The position numbers were made by a program, and so were the translations under genes. A stretch of 64,000 nt of DNA. It comes from Chrysophaeum taylorii (Eukaryota; Sar; Pelagophyceae; Pelagomonadales; Pelagomonadaceae). Of this stretch, positions 20,217-29,004 are shown piece after piece. The notes beneath the pieces were generated by a model, which worked only from the letters and a program-made list of their open reading frames with translations, searched no databases and was not told the origin of the DNA. Position 1 is the stretch's first letter; the number at the start of each line of letters is the position of its first letter. The stretch lies in NCBI GenBank assembly GCA_029834535.1, contig JAQMWT010000268.1:1-64000 (forward strand). Direction: 5' to 3'.

Positions 20217-20289
20217 CACAGGGGTATATATAGCCCCGGGCACTCACACACACCAGGACCGGCATTCCTACCCTCACCTTTTGGTTATG
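20217..20289 (+). repeat. TATA-containing repeat arm (MITE-related), copy 1
   Basis: Begins CACAGGGGTATATATAGCCC and runs to CACCTTTTGGTTATGG. The same about 70-bp arm occurs at 20588-20661 in direct orientation and forms both arms of the palindromic element at 49193-49387. Between the two direct arms here lies about 300 bp that includes a GTTCGAATCC word resembling a Pol III B box, but no convincing tRNA. Confidence 0.75.
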
Positions 20290-20587
20290 GGCCCTTAAAG
20301 CGCTCGAGGTGGATCGCGCGTTCGAATCCGCCCCACCGCTGCGCCGCAAGGAGTGTGTGAGTGGCTTCGACGCAGTTGCCATTGCCAACTGCTGGAGCCC
20401 CATCGTCTAGCACAAACACTAGACCCCCTCATCTGGGCGCTTTCACTTACCAGGACCGGGTGTTCATCTCCGACGCAGATGTTCATCTTAAGCAGATGGC
20501 GTCGTCGTCTGCTGGGTCCCCACCGTTTCGCATACACATACATGCTTGACTCGCCCCAGATGTTCACGTTTCACTATGATGGGGAAG

Positions 20588-20661
20588 CACAGGGGTATAT
20601 ATAGCCCCGGGCACTCACACACACCAGGACCGGCATTCCTACCCTCACCTTTTGGTTAGGC
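20588..20661 (+). repeat. TATA-containing repeat arm (MITE-related), copy 2
   Basis: Nearly identical to 20217-20289, same strand, 371 bp downstream. The pair in direct orientation could be terminal repeats of a very small element (about 445 bp) or two partial MITE copies. Confidence 0.75.
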
Positions 20662-20676
20662 CTTCTTAATTATTTA

Positions 20677-21201
20677 TTACATTATCGGGAAGGGGGGTTT
20701 GTCGTCGTCATCCACAACGAAATCGAGGAAGCGCCGCTCGAAGCGGGGATCGGGGGGGCGGCACTCGTCGGTCTGGCCGAATATGGCGTAGCGGTACTTG
20801 GCAACCAAGCTATACCCAGCATCGCGGATGACCCGCGGGAGCAGGTGAAAGACGGCGAAAGCGTTGAGCGGCGAGTCGAGCAGAGAAATCGTTCGCAACG
20901 CGGCGTCCGACCGCACGTAAACTCGCGACTCTTGGACCAGGACCATGGTCGAGAGGGCCTCGGAGCCACCCTCGGCGTAGGCGCCGGCCCCGAAGCTCCG
21001 AAGTAAGTCGCCGTGGCGTTGAATAGCGCCGAACCGGACGCGGTTCGCGCTGTCGTGGTCCGCAACGAACGAGACGAACCCGTCACACAGATTGCAGACG
21101 CCGTCGAAGAAAAGCAGCGACTCGCCCTCGGGCACAAGCCGCCGCACGTAGGCGACACTCCCGACGGCGACCAACACTATCGCGACGGCGAGACGCCGCA
21201 T
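20677..21201 (-). CDS. DCC-family (DUF393) thiol-disulfide oxidoreductase-like protein
   Basis: 174 residues. The N-terminal 20 residues are hydrophobic (A-V-A-I-V-L-V-A-V-G-S-V-A-Y-V), a signal peptide or anchor. Next is the family signature L-L-F-F-D-G-V-C-N-L-C-D-G-F-V with the Asp-x-x-Cys-x-x-Cys motif, then the family's R-F-G-A-I-Q block and, near residue 120, a hydrophobic L-N-A-F-A-V-F-H-L-L-P-R-V-I-R-D. Family members are small, thioredoxin-related proteins of poorly known function; redox activity is inferred from the CxxC pair. The length is typical. The stop falls just past the repeat arm at 20661. An AT-rich palindrome lies about 75 bp upstream of the start. Confidence 0.85.
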   Translation of the reverse strand: MRRLAVAIVLVAVGSVAYVRRLVPEGESLLFFDGVCNLCDGFVSFVADHDSANRVRFGAIQRHGDLLRSFGAGAYAEGGSEALSTMVLVQESRVYVRSDAALRTISLLDSPLNAFAVFHLLPRVIRDAGYSLVAKYRYAIFGQTDECRPPDPRFERRFLDFVVDDDDKPPFPIM

Positions 21202-21272
21202 CAGGGTTTAGTGACTAGTTGACTCAACGGATCATCAGAATGGTAGCGCTAGTTGATACATTTATAGAAAGT

Positions 21273-21309
21273 GGGGATATCAATATATTGATATCAATAT
21301 TGTATCCCC
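21273..21309. promoter_or_regulatory. AT-rich palindrome upstream of the DCC gene
   Basis: A core of 20 bases (21276-21295, GATATC...GATATC) is a perfect palindrome, inside a larger imperfect one closed by GGGGATA and TATCCCC. Its position about 75-110 bp upstream of the minus-strand start would suit a promoter or a dimeric protein site; a hairpin or a transposon scar is also possible. Confidence 0.4.
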
Positions 21310-22483
21310 CTGATTTTTCATTGGATACTATGAAGCTTTGCATGCTTGAAAACGTGGCCGGAAGAGTAGTCGGCGGTGGCGGAGTTCAGAAAGCCTGGCG
21401 AGGCGCCGTCGCACGTCGGAGCGACGCGCAGCTGAAAACAACGTGGCAAGTGTCAAGTGACGCGTCTACATTGAACGACGTCAGACTGTCCTAATATCGC
21501 AGAGCCATGCATGTGCGGCGGCGTACCATCGCTGGCTCAATAATTCTCATAATAAGAATGGCGCGTACAATAAGGCGCGCAAAAGGATCTGGAGAACCGG
21601 TGGTGCACAGCGGCGCGCACGAGAAAACGGCTCTTAATTCTCTGGTGTCGACGGAACTCCGCCACGATCGTTGATTTTCACCCAAACCAGCCGAAGCACC
21701 GCGGCGCTCAGAGGCGTTCTCATACAAGAAAGGGCGCGCGTACGAACGGTTTCAGTTTTTCAAAGCCGTCGAGGCTCTGCCTAATAAAAAGGGCTATTTA
21801 TAACAGCGCTGCGACATGCATAAGACCCACTTCGGATGCAATGACCGCAGAGACGATTCGATTGACAGCCCCAGCGCACCGGCTTTTTAACTGAGACAGA
21901 GCGAGGCCGGACCAGCGCATAATATGGTAATTAGACGCCGTTGAACCCGAGCCTGTGATCCTGGACCGGCTCCTGCCGGCCCAGCCTGGCTCCCATGCCC
22001 GGGAGACGGCCGAAGTTAGTTAGTTAGTTAGAACCCGAACCGCAGCTTGAGTCGACCGACCGGCAAATTGAACTCGACTGCCTTTTGAAGGTACCCACAA
22101 CGACGACGTCACACGCGGCAGCGGCTACTCTTGCTGCCCCTGAAATTCGCTACCCAGCAGGGACCGACACACATGTCAGAGGCGAAAGGCGATGATGGCG
22201 TGAAACGACTTGTCGCTGTGCAAGGCACGCTTGAGGTCCCTCAACAATGCGCGCCCCCAGATACGCAAGAGGTACCAAGGCCACGGAAGACCAATTCCGT
22301 GCTCGTTGTCCCCGGGTTTATGTTATGTTTTGTTTTGTTGTGTGATAGCGGACATCATATTTTTGAGAGCCCGAAAGCGCGCCAGTTGCCACGCCGGCCT
22401 TTACTAATATTAAACGTCGCGCGGGTCGACAGACCATATCGAAAAGAGAGAGTTAACAAAGTCTCGGAGGCTCCTCTTGAAGA
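21310..22483. other. Intergenic stretch with no gene seen
   Basis: Short scattered ORFs only. It contains a LINE/SINE 3' tail (21953-22034). Otherwise I see nothing to annotate. Confidence 0.5.
21953..22034 (+). mobile_element. LINE/SINE 3' tail, plus strand
   Basis: A hairpin-forming GGACCGGCTCCTGCCGGCCC segment, then CCTGGCTCCCATGC, then GAAGTTAGTTAGTTAGTTAG. It is the same 3' end as the copies at 6862, 35130, 48919 and 49817, cut to about 80 bp. Confidence 0.75.
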
Positions 22484-22765
22484 TCAGATGAGGTCTGGCT
22501 TCTTGACTTTGGGCTTGGCGAAATCGTTGAAGGGCTTGCCCGAGCCATACATGGAGTTGTTGGTCTGGAGCCTGACGCCCGGTATTCGTTCGGCCGCTTG
22601 CTTGAGGGCCGCTATCCGATCGCCATAACTTTGTGGTTGGTCGGGTGCGTAGAGGGACCCCCAGTCGTTGTACCAGTGATTTGAGGCGTCGAGCTCGGTC
22701 TTGACGCGAGCCTCCCAGTTTTGGGCGTCGGCGACGAAATTGTGGTCCTGTTTCGCGGCGTCCAT
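22484..22765 (-). CDS. Small conserved-looking protein, LLC1/C20orf85-like
   Basis: 93 residues, ATG at 22765. The pattern N-F-V-A-D-A-Q-N-W-E-A-R-V-K-T-E-L-D-A, then W-Y-N-D-W-G-S-L and a C-terminal Y-G-S-G-K-P-F-N-D-F, recalls the W-x2-R-x3-E ... W-x2-N/D-W-G-F-L pattern of the small cilium-associated LLC1 (C20orf85) family. That family link comes from memory of the motif and is tentative. The gene is divergent from the next one across 77 bp, so the two may share a promoter. A soluble protein with no membrane segment. Confidence 0.6.
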   Translation of the reverse strand: MDAAKQDHNFVADAQNWEARVKTELDASNHWYNDWGSLYAPDQPQSYGDRIAALKQAAERIPGVRLQTNNSMYGSGKPFNDFAKPKVKKPDLI

Positions 22766-22842
22766 TATTCTTATTATTGTCGCTAAAATATCCTTTTCAT
22801 ATCCGGGTTACGTCACTAAGTCTTCAAAAATAATCACCAGCG
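22766..22842. promoter_or_regulatory. 77-bp shared divergent promoter with CRE-like site
   Basis: This is the gap between two divergent start codons. It holds GTTACGTCACTAAG near 22805-22818, matching the TTACGTCA core bound by bZIP (ATF/CREB-type) factors, and AT-rich sequence on either side. Regulation is inferred from position and motif only. Confidence 0.45.
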
Positions 22843-23199
22843 ATGAAGAAGACTCGGTTCCAGGTGTGCGCCGAGGCCTTTTGCAAGGACTACTTTGGCG
22901 GGTCCTACGACTCGCAGGTGGACGAAAGGATGGCGCTCGGGCCGTCGCAACGGCGACGGTTTACGGCGACCTTTAGCAAGCCAACGCCCGAGTGCCCCGT
23001 GCCGCCGGCAGTTGTCCGCGTCGATTTCGAAGTCGTGCTCGAAGACGGCGAATGCCGCGTCACCCAGTTCAGAGTCGAAGGCATGAGCCTCTACCTCGAC
23101 CCATCCACGCCCTTCAACGAGGCTTGGTTCGACGAGGTACGAAGAGATGACGAAAAGTATTCAGTCGACCGTAGGTTATTCAGCGCAAGCTCGCCTTGA
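22843..23199 (+). CDS. Small protein of unknown function
   Basis: 118 residues with ATG 77 bp from the divergent neighbour. The N-terminus (T-R-F-Q-V-C-A-E-A-F-C-K-D-Y-F-G-G-S-Y-D) and a central V-R-V-D-F-E-V-V-L-E-D-G-E-C-R-V-T-Q-F strand pair suggest a small alpha/beta fold. It ends F-S-A-S-S-P. No signal peptide or membrane segment. No family is recognised; the clean frame and host-like codon use support it as real. Confidence 0.6.
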   Translation: MKKTRFQVCAEAFCKDYFGGSYDSQVDERMALGPSQRRRFTATFSKPTPECPVPPAVVRVDFEVVLEDGECRVTQFRVEGMSLYLDPSTPFNEAWFDEVRRDDEKYSVDRRLFSASSP

Positions 23200-24071
23200 A
23201 GGGCCTCGTCCCTGTCCAAGACGCATTCACCGAGACTCGCATCCCGCAGTAGGTAGGCGGGCCTTTCATTTTTTTGTTTTGTTTTTTTTTTCCGCGACTC
23301 CCGTGGACTTTTTGTCTTTCTGTCTTTCTTTCTTGCTTTCATTCTTTCTTTCAAAAGCATCGGGGGACGTCTGACCTCTCTCTGGATTTGTGAACAATAA
23401 TCAGCGTTGCATATTCATCAAGCCCTCCTCATTTCACAACGCAAGTGCTTTAGAGTGAAGACGTCGCCCTTCGATGGTGAATCTCTGGTGATGTTAACGC
23501 CTGGTAGTCAACAAGCAATTATTTATTCTTCGTTAACACTGCGCGCGCCGGTCCCCGTCGCCCCGCCGATCTCTGTTCCCGCCGTCCGCTGGCGTTCAGG
23601 TCTGGTGCTCTTTTTTGCGGCACATTCGCGTTTTGATGCGAAGGAGCGAGCTGCTCGTCCACACATTTAGCGTGTTATCCCCTCCCGTCAGCATCGACGA
23701 CGCCTCTTAAAACCGGCACGTTCTTGCGTTCATCATCCAATTTGCGAACTCCGCCTGTGCATCTTCCTCCAGCTCTAGCTCCACCTCGAGCTCCCCAGAC
23801 GGGGGTCTGTTAGGTGACTACCCCCCCTCTCTTAGCCGTTTTTTAAAGACGACCAGCAACCGGATTATTAATCCTTTGGTTGAAAAACTAGCCCTCTCGA
23901 AGGGAGGAGGGTGTTTTCCCAATACTCTTCGGGTGTTGATTTTAATAATGCGTGCGCGAAACCGTCGTCGCCAGTCTGTGTCTGTCTTGTCAGTCTTCCG
24001 AATTTTCTTTTTAGTTCAAACGAAAGAAGATTAAGAAGAACAAGCCGTAATGTAGGGAAAAAGCACTAATA
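23200..24071. other. Non-coding stretch with pyrimidine tract and dispersed repeats
   Basis: A T/C-rich run at about 23260-23350 follows the upstream gene and may serve in 3' end formation. At 23871-23905 lies the dispersed word TTGGTTGAAAAACTAGCCCT, also at 48885-48918 and 53473-53508. CGCGAAACCGTCGTCGCCAG near 23957 recurs at about 49397. No gene is seen. Confidence 0.5.
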
Positions 24072-24440
24072 ATGCAGGGAACAAGAAAAAAGATTACGAG
24101 AAAAAAGCCGAAACGTAGAGGGAATGTCGTGGTGCACGAAACGCGGCGATGCCCGCCGCCGGATTTGCGCGTCTTTCTTCTTTCCGCGCACAGTGCTTTG
24201 AAAAGAAACTGGTATTGCACTGTTCTCACCCAGGAGTGGAATGGCGACGAGAAAATATACAGTCGCACCGTTCGCACGTGGAAGCGCGGCGCTCGTCGCG
24301 AAGCCGCGTTTGCCGGAGAGGAGGATGTGGCGATGCTACTTGAGAGCGTGAACGCGAGGGCAATTGGCGTAGTCACGAGCAGCGGCGTCACGAGCGCTTT
24401 GAACAAGCACAAGGCGACGACGACGAGGACGCCTTTCTAA
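24072..24440 (+). CDS. Small basic protein, unknown
   Basis: 122 residues, very basic at the N-terminus (Q-G-T-R-K-K-I-T-R-K-K-P-K-R-R), with a middle N-W-Y-C-T-V-L-T-Q-E-W-N-G-D-E-K-I-Y and a helical Ala/Val-rich end. AATAATAATAAG and a T15 run follow the stop. No family is recognised. The basic start could be a targeting or RNA-binding region. A chance ORF cannot be excluded. Confidence 0.4.
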   Translation: MQGTRKKITRKKPKRRGNVVVHETRRCPPPDLRVFLLSAHSALKRNWYCTVLTQEWNGDEKIYSRTVRTWKRGARREAAFAGEEDVAMLLESVNARAIGVVTSSGVTSALNKHKATTTRTPF

Positions 24441-24554
24441 TTAATAATAATAAGATTTTTTTTTTTTTTTTCAACGAACCAAAGCCCCACGGCCCTAATA
24501 TTCGTGCGAACTTGACTACTGTGTACTTCGTAGGTGGTCTCTTCGCAACAAAGA

Positions 24555-26084
24555 ATGGAAGTAGTCGACCAGATCAAGGATGCGTGCCGGGAACACTACC
24601 TCCAGGTGTTGAGCCAGCTCGCGTCGCCGCCGCGGCTGCAGTACGCCATCGAGGAACTCGGGCCGCGCGAGTTTACGTTCGGCGGACGGAGTGTGAGGCG
24701 GCGCGACTCGAAGGTCCTGAACGAGCGAGGGCATTCGATCGCTTTTTCGGTATGGGAGCCTCCTGCCCCCCGGGGTATGGTGGTTTACGTGCCCGACGCC
24801 CTCGACTGCCGGTCCTCGGTGGTGGACGTGCTCGCGCCAATTCTGGCCGCCGGGTGCGCGTGTTGCGCGCTCGACACGACCGGGTGCGGGTCGTCCGAGG
24901 GCCGGCACGTGACTATTGGATACTTCGAGCGATACGACGTCGCCTGTGTCGTGTCTGAGTTGGGAGAGTACGAGACCGTGGTGGCGATGGGCCGGGGGTC
25001 GGGGGCCGTGGCGGCGTTGCTGTTCGCGGACTCTCGCGATCACGATTCGAGACTGCGGAGTCGAAACGAACGTCTAGTCAGAATTCCGTGCCTTCCCGGG
25101 ATCGATGGGGCCGTGTTTGAGAAAGCCTCGCGGATGTACATGGTCAGCAAACCACCCCTGAGGGTATCTCGCGTCGAGCCGGGGTCGTCGGCGGATAGGG
25201 CTGGAATCTTGGTCGGCGACGTCGTCGCGGGCGTAGACGACGAGGCGATGCTTCCTCATACTCACGACGAGCTCGAGGCTGCGTTCGCGTGGCGTGCCGC
25301 AGCCCGCCGCGAGGCGACTCTCTGGGTCGCGCGCCGGGAAGGTCTGGAAGAGCGCGACCTCGAGCGCTGCTCTTCGCGAAAGTTGTCTCTCGTCGTGCTC
25401 GACGCGCCGTGGACGACTGTCGGGGCGCTCGTCTGGGACCTCGTAGGCCGGGTGATGGACCGGCCCTCGCGGATCTGGAGTCCTCTCGTTTCGGCCTCGC
25501 TCTCGATCGTCCTCCACTCCCTACAGAAAAGATCCCTCGCCGATTTGGGGGCAATCGACGCTCGCGTGTCTGCGCGTCGCGCTTCGGTTCCGGTGCTCGT
25601 AATGGTCGACAACAGCCATCCCGTCCTCGCGCCCGACCAGGCCCAGGAAGTTGCGAGCTACGCGCCCGCCGCGACGGTCGTCGACTACGACGGACCGAGG
25701 TCCCTCCGCGAAGCCGCCCTTCCGTCGGGGGGGAACGCTTTTTTTCTCGGGTTTGATCCGCAAGAAACAGCACACGATTCGACGGCGGCGGCGGCGGCGG
25801 CGGATCGACCCCCCCTCCGCTCCGACGACGCGAGGCGAGCGATCTTCGACGCCCTCCAGGATACGTGTTTCGACTACGACGAGGAGGAAAGAGAGAATTC
25901 ATCATCGGCTTGCTCGGCGGCGCTCGCCGCGCTGGCGCACCCGTGGTCGGCGGATCTCGAGGCATCCCGCCGCGACCACGAAAAGCGCCGCGACCTCCTC
26001 GTCCGCCGACCCCAGGGGGATCTCGTCTCCTCGAGAAATTCTCGCGGGGAAGGCGCCTTCCCCCCCCCCCCTACGAGCTACTAG
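24555..26084 (+). CDS. Alpha/beta-hydrolase-fold protein with inserted PDZ domain
   Basis: 509 residues from the ATG at 24555, chosen over an upstream GTG. The fold is that of small YqkD-like hydrolases: M-V-V-Y-V-P-D-A, then [24 protein letters not shown], then the nucleophile elbow. The elbow reads M-G-R-G-S-G-A-V where the family usually has G-R-S-M-G-A, so the expected serine is glycine. Next comes a PDZ-like domain (residues about 205-275: [23 protein letters not shown]). The hydrolase fold then resumes with [10 protein letters not shown]. The C-terminus is disordered with an Ala run. It may be a pseudoenzyme or binding protein; the adjacent Ser might act instead. Confidence 0.75.
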   Translation: MEVVDQIKDACREHYLQVLSQLASPPRLQYAIEELGPREFTFGGRSVRRRDSKVLNERGHSIAFSVWEPPAPRGMVVYVPDALDCRSSVVDVLAPILAAGCACCALDTTGCGSSEGRHVTIGYFERYDVACVVSELGEYETVVAMGRGSGAVAALLFADSRDHDSRLRSRNERLVRIPCLPGIDGAVFEKASRMYMVSKPPLRVSRVEPGSSADRAGILVGDVVAGVDDEAMLPHTHDELEAAFAWRAAARREATLWVARREGLEERDLERCSSRKLSLVVLDAPWTTVGALVWDLVGRVMDRPSRIWSPLVSASLSIVLHSLQKRSLADLGAIDARVSARRASVPVLVMVDNSHPVLAPDQAQEVASYAPAATVVDYDGPRSLREAALPSGGNAFFLGFDPQETAHDSTAAAAAADRPPLRSDDARRAIFDALQDTCFDYDEEERENSSSACSAALAALAHPWSADLEASRRDHEKRRDLLVRRPQGDLVSSRNSRGEGAFPPPPTSY

Positions 26085-26110
26085 TTAAAAAAAAAATCAA
26101 TCACACACAC

Positions 26111-27811
26111 ATGGTGGAAGCTGCGATCAAGCGCGCGCGCGTGTCGGCGCTGCCCTCGGGCGAGAGGTACGAGAAATCGTACGCGCACCGCGATAGCGTG
26201 CGGCTGGTGGTGGGGTGCGATGGAGGTGTTCTCGCGACCGCGTCTAGGGACGGTCGGCTCAAGCTGTGGAAGAAGATGCGAAAGGGCATCGAGTTCGTGA
26301 AGGAATTCCATGCCCACGTCGGGTGTGTGAGATCCGCGTGCGCGAAGAACGGGTTCCTCTGCACCTTGGGGCAGCACGACGCGAAAGTGTACGACGTGCG
26401 GGCCTTCGACATGGTGCGCATCCTGCGGCTCGCGCCGTTCGAAGCTACCGCGTGCGTTTTCCTGGGGCGGCACGCTCTGGACTTCCGCCTCGCGATCGGG
26501 GGCGCCGACGGTACCGTCAAGTTTTTCTCGTCCTCCTTCGACCTGGTGAAGGAAGTGTCGCTGCACTCGCCCTCGTCGATCGCGTGCGCGGGCGCGGGAG
26601 AGTCGTTCGCCGTGTCTGCCGACGCGAGAGGCGTGATAGAGTATTGGGACGGCGAGGGCCGCTTTCCGCCGCACGTTCGCTTCCGGCACAAGGTCGAGAC
26701 CGATCTCTACGCTCTGGCCAAGGCCAAAGTCCAGCCCGTGGCCATCGAGGTGTCGGCGTCGCATTTTTCCGTTACGGCGAAAGATTCGCGCGTTCGCGTC
26801 TTCGAGCTCTCGACGGGAAAACTCGTCCTCGATATCGACGCCTCCAAAGCAGGAGCAGCAGCAGAGGGAGACGGCCTGCTGGCCGGCAAGCGACGCGAAT
26901 TGGAGACGCGGGTGTCCGAGGAGGGAGACGCATGGTGGAACGCGCCGTTCGACGAGACCGGCTCGATGATCTCGTTCGGGTCTGCCGCGGGCGTAACCGT
27001 CGCCGGAATCGACGGCGACATCGTCAAGGTCTTGGGCGCCGCCGAAACTGCAGACAGGTACCTCGGGCTCGCCCTATTGCAGCAGCAGAGTGGCGCTACC
27101 GAAGACTTGCAGCTCGAGCATTCGCTGGCGGCCGCGCGCGGCGAGCCGCTCGAAGTGTCGCCGCCGTCGTCGGAGGGAGATGAGCCCGTGCTCGCCGCGA
27201 CGGCGCTCGGCAGGAAACGGTTTTATTTGTTTACGACGCGCGAGCCGCCGGACGACAGGGACGTCCGGAACGAAGCCCCCACGGCCCTCGAACAGCAGCG
27301 GGGGAAGCGGGCGCGAGCGACGGTTTCGAACGACCGGGCAACCCTCAGGACGACCAAAGGCGACATTCGAGTGAGATTGTTTCCGAGCGAGTGCCCCAAG
27401 ACGTGCGAGAATTTTGCCACGCACGCGCGAGCCGGCTACTACGACGGGCTCATCTTCCACCGCGTCATCAAGGGATTCATGCTCCAGACGGGGGATCCCG
27501 ACGGCGACGGCACGGGCGGGGTCTCGATTTGGGGGGGGGATTTCGAGGACGAGATCCGACCCTCGCTCAAGCACGACCGGCCCTTTGTCGTGTCCATGGC
27601 CAACGCGGGCCCGAATACCAACGGATCTCAGTTTTTCATAACCACCGTCCCGACGCCCTGGCTCGACGGAAAGCACACCGTCTTCGGCCGCGTCACGGCC
27701 GGCATGGACACCTGCACTTTAATCGAAAACGTCAAGACGGACCGCTTCGACAAACCCAAGGAGGACGTCAAGATCCTCTCGATTGACCTATCTTCTTCTT
27801 CTTCTTCTTAA
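26111..27811 (+). CDS. WD40-cyclophilin (PPWD1-type) peptidyl-prolyl isomerase
   Basis: 566 residues from the ATG at 26111, 26 bp after the previous stop. Residues about 20-330 form WD40 repeats ([32 protein letters not shown]). Residues about 410-560 are a full cyclophilin domain: [25 protein letters not shown], then [16 protein letters not shown] and [12 protein letters not shown]. The catalytic Arg, Phe/Met and Gln positions are present. PPWD1 proteins act in the spliceosome; the order WD40 then PPIase is diagnostic. The end is a Ser run encoded by (TCT)n. The gene overlaps the convergent REX1-B gene by 4 bp. Confidence 0.92.
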   Translation: MVEAAIKRARVSALPSGERYEKSYAHRDSVRLVVGCDGGVLATASRDGRLKLWKKMRKGIEFVKEFHAHVGCVRSACAKNGFLCTLGQHDAKVYDVRAFDMVRILRLAPFEATACVFLGRHALDFRLAIGGADGTVKFFSSSFDLVKEVSLHSPSSIACAGAGESFAVSADARGVIEYWDGEGRFPPHVRFRHKVETDLYALAKAKVQPVAIEVSASHFSVTAKDSRVRVFELSTGKLVLDIDASKAGAAAEGDGLLAGKRRELETRVSEEGDAWWNAPFDETGSMISFGSAAGVTVAGIDGDIVKVLGAAETADRYLGLALLQQQSGATEDLQLEHSLAAARGEPLEVSPPSSEGDEPVLAATALGRKRFYLFTTREPPDDRDVRNEAPTALEQQRGKRARATVSNDRATLRTTKGDIRVRLFPSECPKTCENFATHARAGYYDGLIFHRVIKGFMLQTGDPDGDGTGGVSIWGGDFEDEIRPSLKHDRPFVVSMANAGPNTNGSQFFITTVPTPWLDGKHTVFGRVTAGMDTCTLIENVKTDRFDKPKEDVKILSIDLSSSSSS

Positions 27812-28344
27812 TAGTCTTCTATCACGGTGGTGGTGGTTTCGGCGCGGAGGTCCTCGAGGGCCGCGTTGATGGTCTCCACGACCTGTCGTATCTGGACCTC
27901 GTACTCGTCGTCGTCGTCGTCGTCGTTGGGGGTAATTATTGCTTGGTCTTCCCCTTGCCGGAACGCCGCGAGGTGCCTCGCGGCGGTGAGGTGGAGCTTT
28001 CTCTCCTCGGCGAGCTGAAGCGCGCGCACGCAATCCCCCGCGACCCCGAGCCCTCGTCCCCGGAGCTCGGCCTCGGCGGCGTTGATAGCCCTCGACACAA
28101 TATCGAAGTCCCCCGTCACGCGCCGGCATCCGTTCGCATAGTACGCCTCGCCGGCAACCAAGCCGCGTTCCAGAACGGAATCCCAGTCCGCGTACACGTC
28201 CACGCGCACGCGCTGGAGGTGCTCGACGCGGGCCGCCACCTCGCGCACCGTCCTTCCTTCGAGCTCGACATTTTCGACAGTCCGGTTCGCCTCCTTGGCT
28301 TTGACGTGCTTCGCCAAGATCTCGATGGCTGCCGCAGGGTCCAT
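27808..28344 (-). CDS. REX1-B domain DNA-repair protein
   Basis: 178 residues, all helical. It matches the REX1-B pattern: [13 protein letters not shown], a middle [18 protein letters not shown], and [23 protein letters not shown]1 was described in Chlamydomonas as needed for excision repair, and human REX1BD is the homologue. An Asp6 run lies near the C-terminus. The stop codon overlaps the stop of the convergent cyclophilin gene. The start is 53 bp from that of the divergent SAM-domain gene. Confidence 0.75.
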   Translation of the reverse strand: MDPAAAIEILAKHVKAKEANRTVENVELEGRTVREVAARVEHLQRVRVDVYADWDSVLERGLVAGEAYYANGCRRVTGDFDIVSRAINAAEAELRGRGLGVAGDCVRALQLAEERKLHLTAARHLAAFRQGEDQAIITPNDDDDDDEYEVQIRQVVETINAALEDLRAETTTTVIEDY

Positions 28345-28397
28345 AAATAAATAACCCTTATTATTGTACGTTGAAGCTCTCTAGAAGTGATCAATCG

Positions 28398-28715
28398 ATG
28401 TTCGAGGGATCGTGTTCTCAGCCGACGGACGACGCCGCGGGGGCATCCTGCGGGATCTTCGGGGGTGGGGGCGGCGCGGCCGACCTCGGGGCGATGACCC
28501 TCGACGACTTTCTGGAAAAATTAGACCTCCTCGAGTACAAGGGGGCTTTCGAGACCGCGGGGGTCTCGGACGTCTCTAGCCTCGCCCGACTCACCGACGC
28601 CGACCTCGACTCGTTTAATCTTCGAAAACTCGAGAAACGCAAGCTTCTCCACCACCTCGCCAAGGCGCGCGGAAATACCGACGCTACCCTGGGGGCCCTC
28701 TCCTGCGCGACCTGA
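28398..28715 (+). CDS. Small SAM-domain protein
   Basis: 105 residues from the ATG at 28398. After a Gly-rich lead (G-I-F-G-G-G-G-G-A-A) comes one SAM domain at residues about 33-92: L-D-D-F-L-E-K-L-D-L-L-E-Y-K-G-A-F, V-S-S-L-A-R-L-T-D-A-D-L-D, and L-R-K-L-E-K-R-K-L-L-H-H-L-A. SAM domains mediate protein-protein or RNA contacts and can polymerise. There is no other domain, so it may act as an adaptor or capping partner. Divergent with the REX1-B gene (53 bp). Confidence 0.8.
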   Translation: MFEGSCSQPTDDAAGASCGIFGGGGGAADLGAMTLDDFLEKLDLLEYKGAFETAGVSDVSSLARLTDADLDSFNLRKLEKRKLLHHLAKARGNTDATLGALSCAT

Positions 28716-28814
28716 TAATAAAAAAGAAGAGCAACGAACAAATATACCCCCCGCCGACGCCCGCCGCCGCCGCGCTTTTTTATGAAGAAATTACTCTGTC
28801 TGGTTGTTGTTGTT

Positions 28815-28968
28815 TTATGTCGTCGTCGCCGCCGCCGCCGAGTCGTCGACGATTTTGTTGCCGGAGCAGCCGGGCCAGTAGGAGAGGGAGTTGTAGACGT
28901 AGGTGAGCTTGCCGTCGACGGGGGAGGATATGTTGTGGTAAAATTCGCGGTTCGTAAAGAGGGCGGTT

Positions 28969-29004
<36 letters not shown>

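Noticed and set aside
20290-20340. Possible tRNA or tRNA-derived SINE head (GTTCGAATCC)
   Set aside because: Only a B-box-like word; stems around it do not pair and no A box at the right spacing was convincing.
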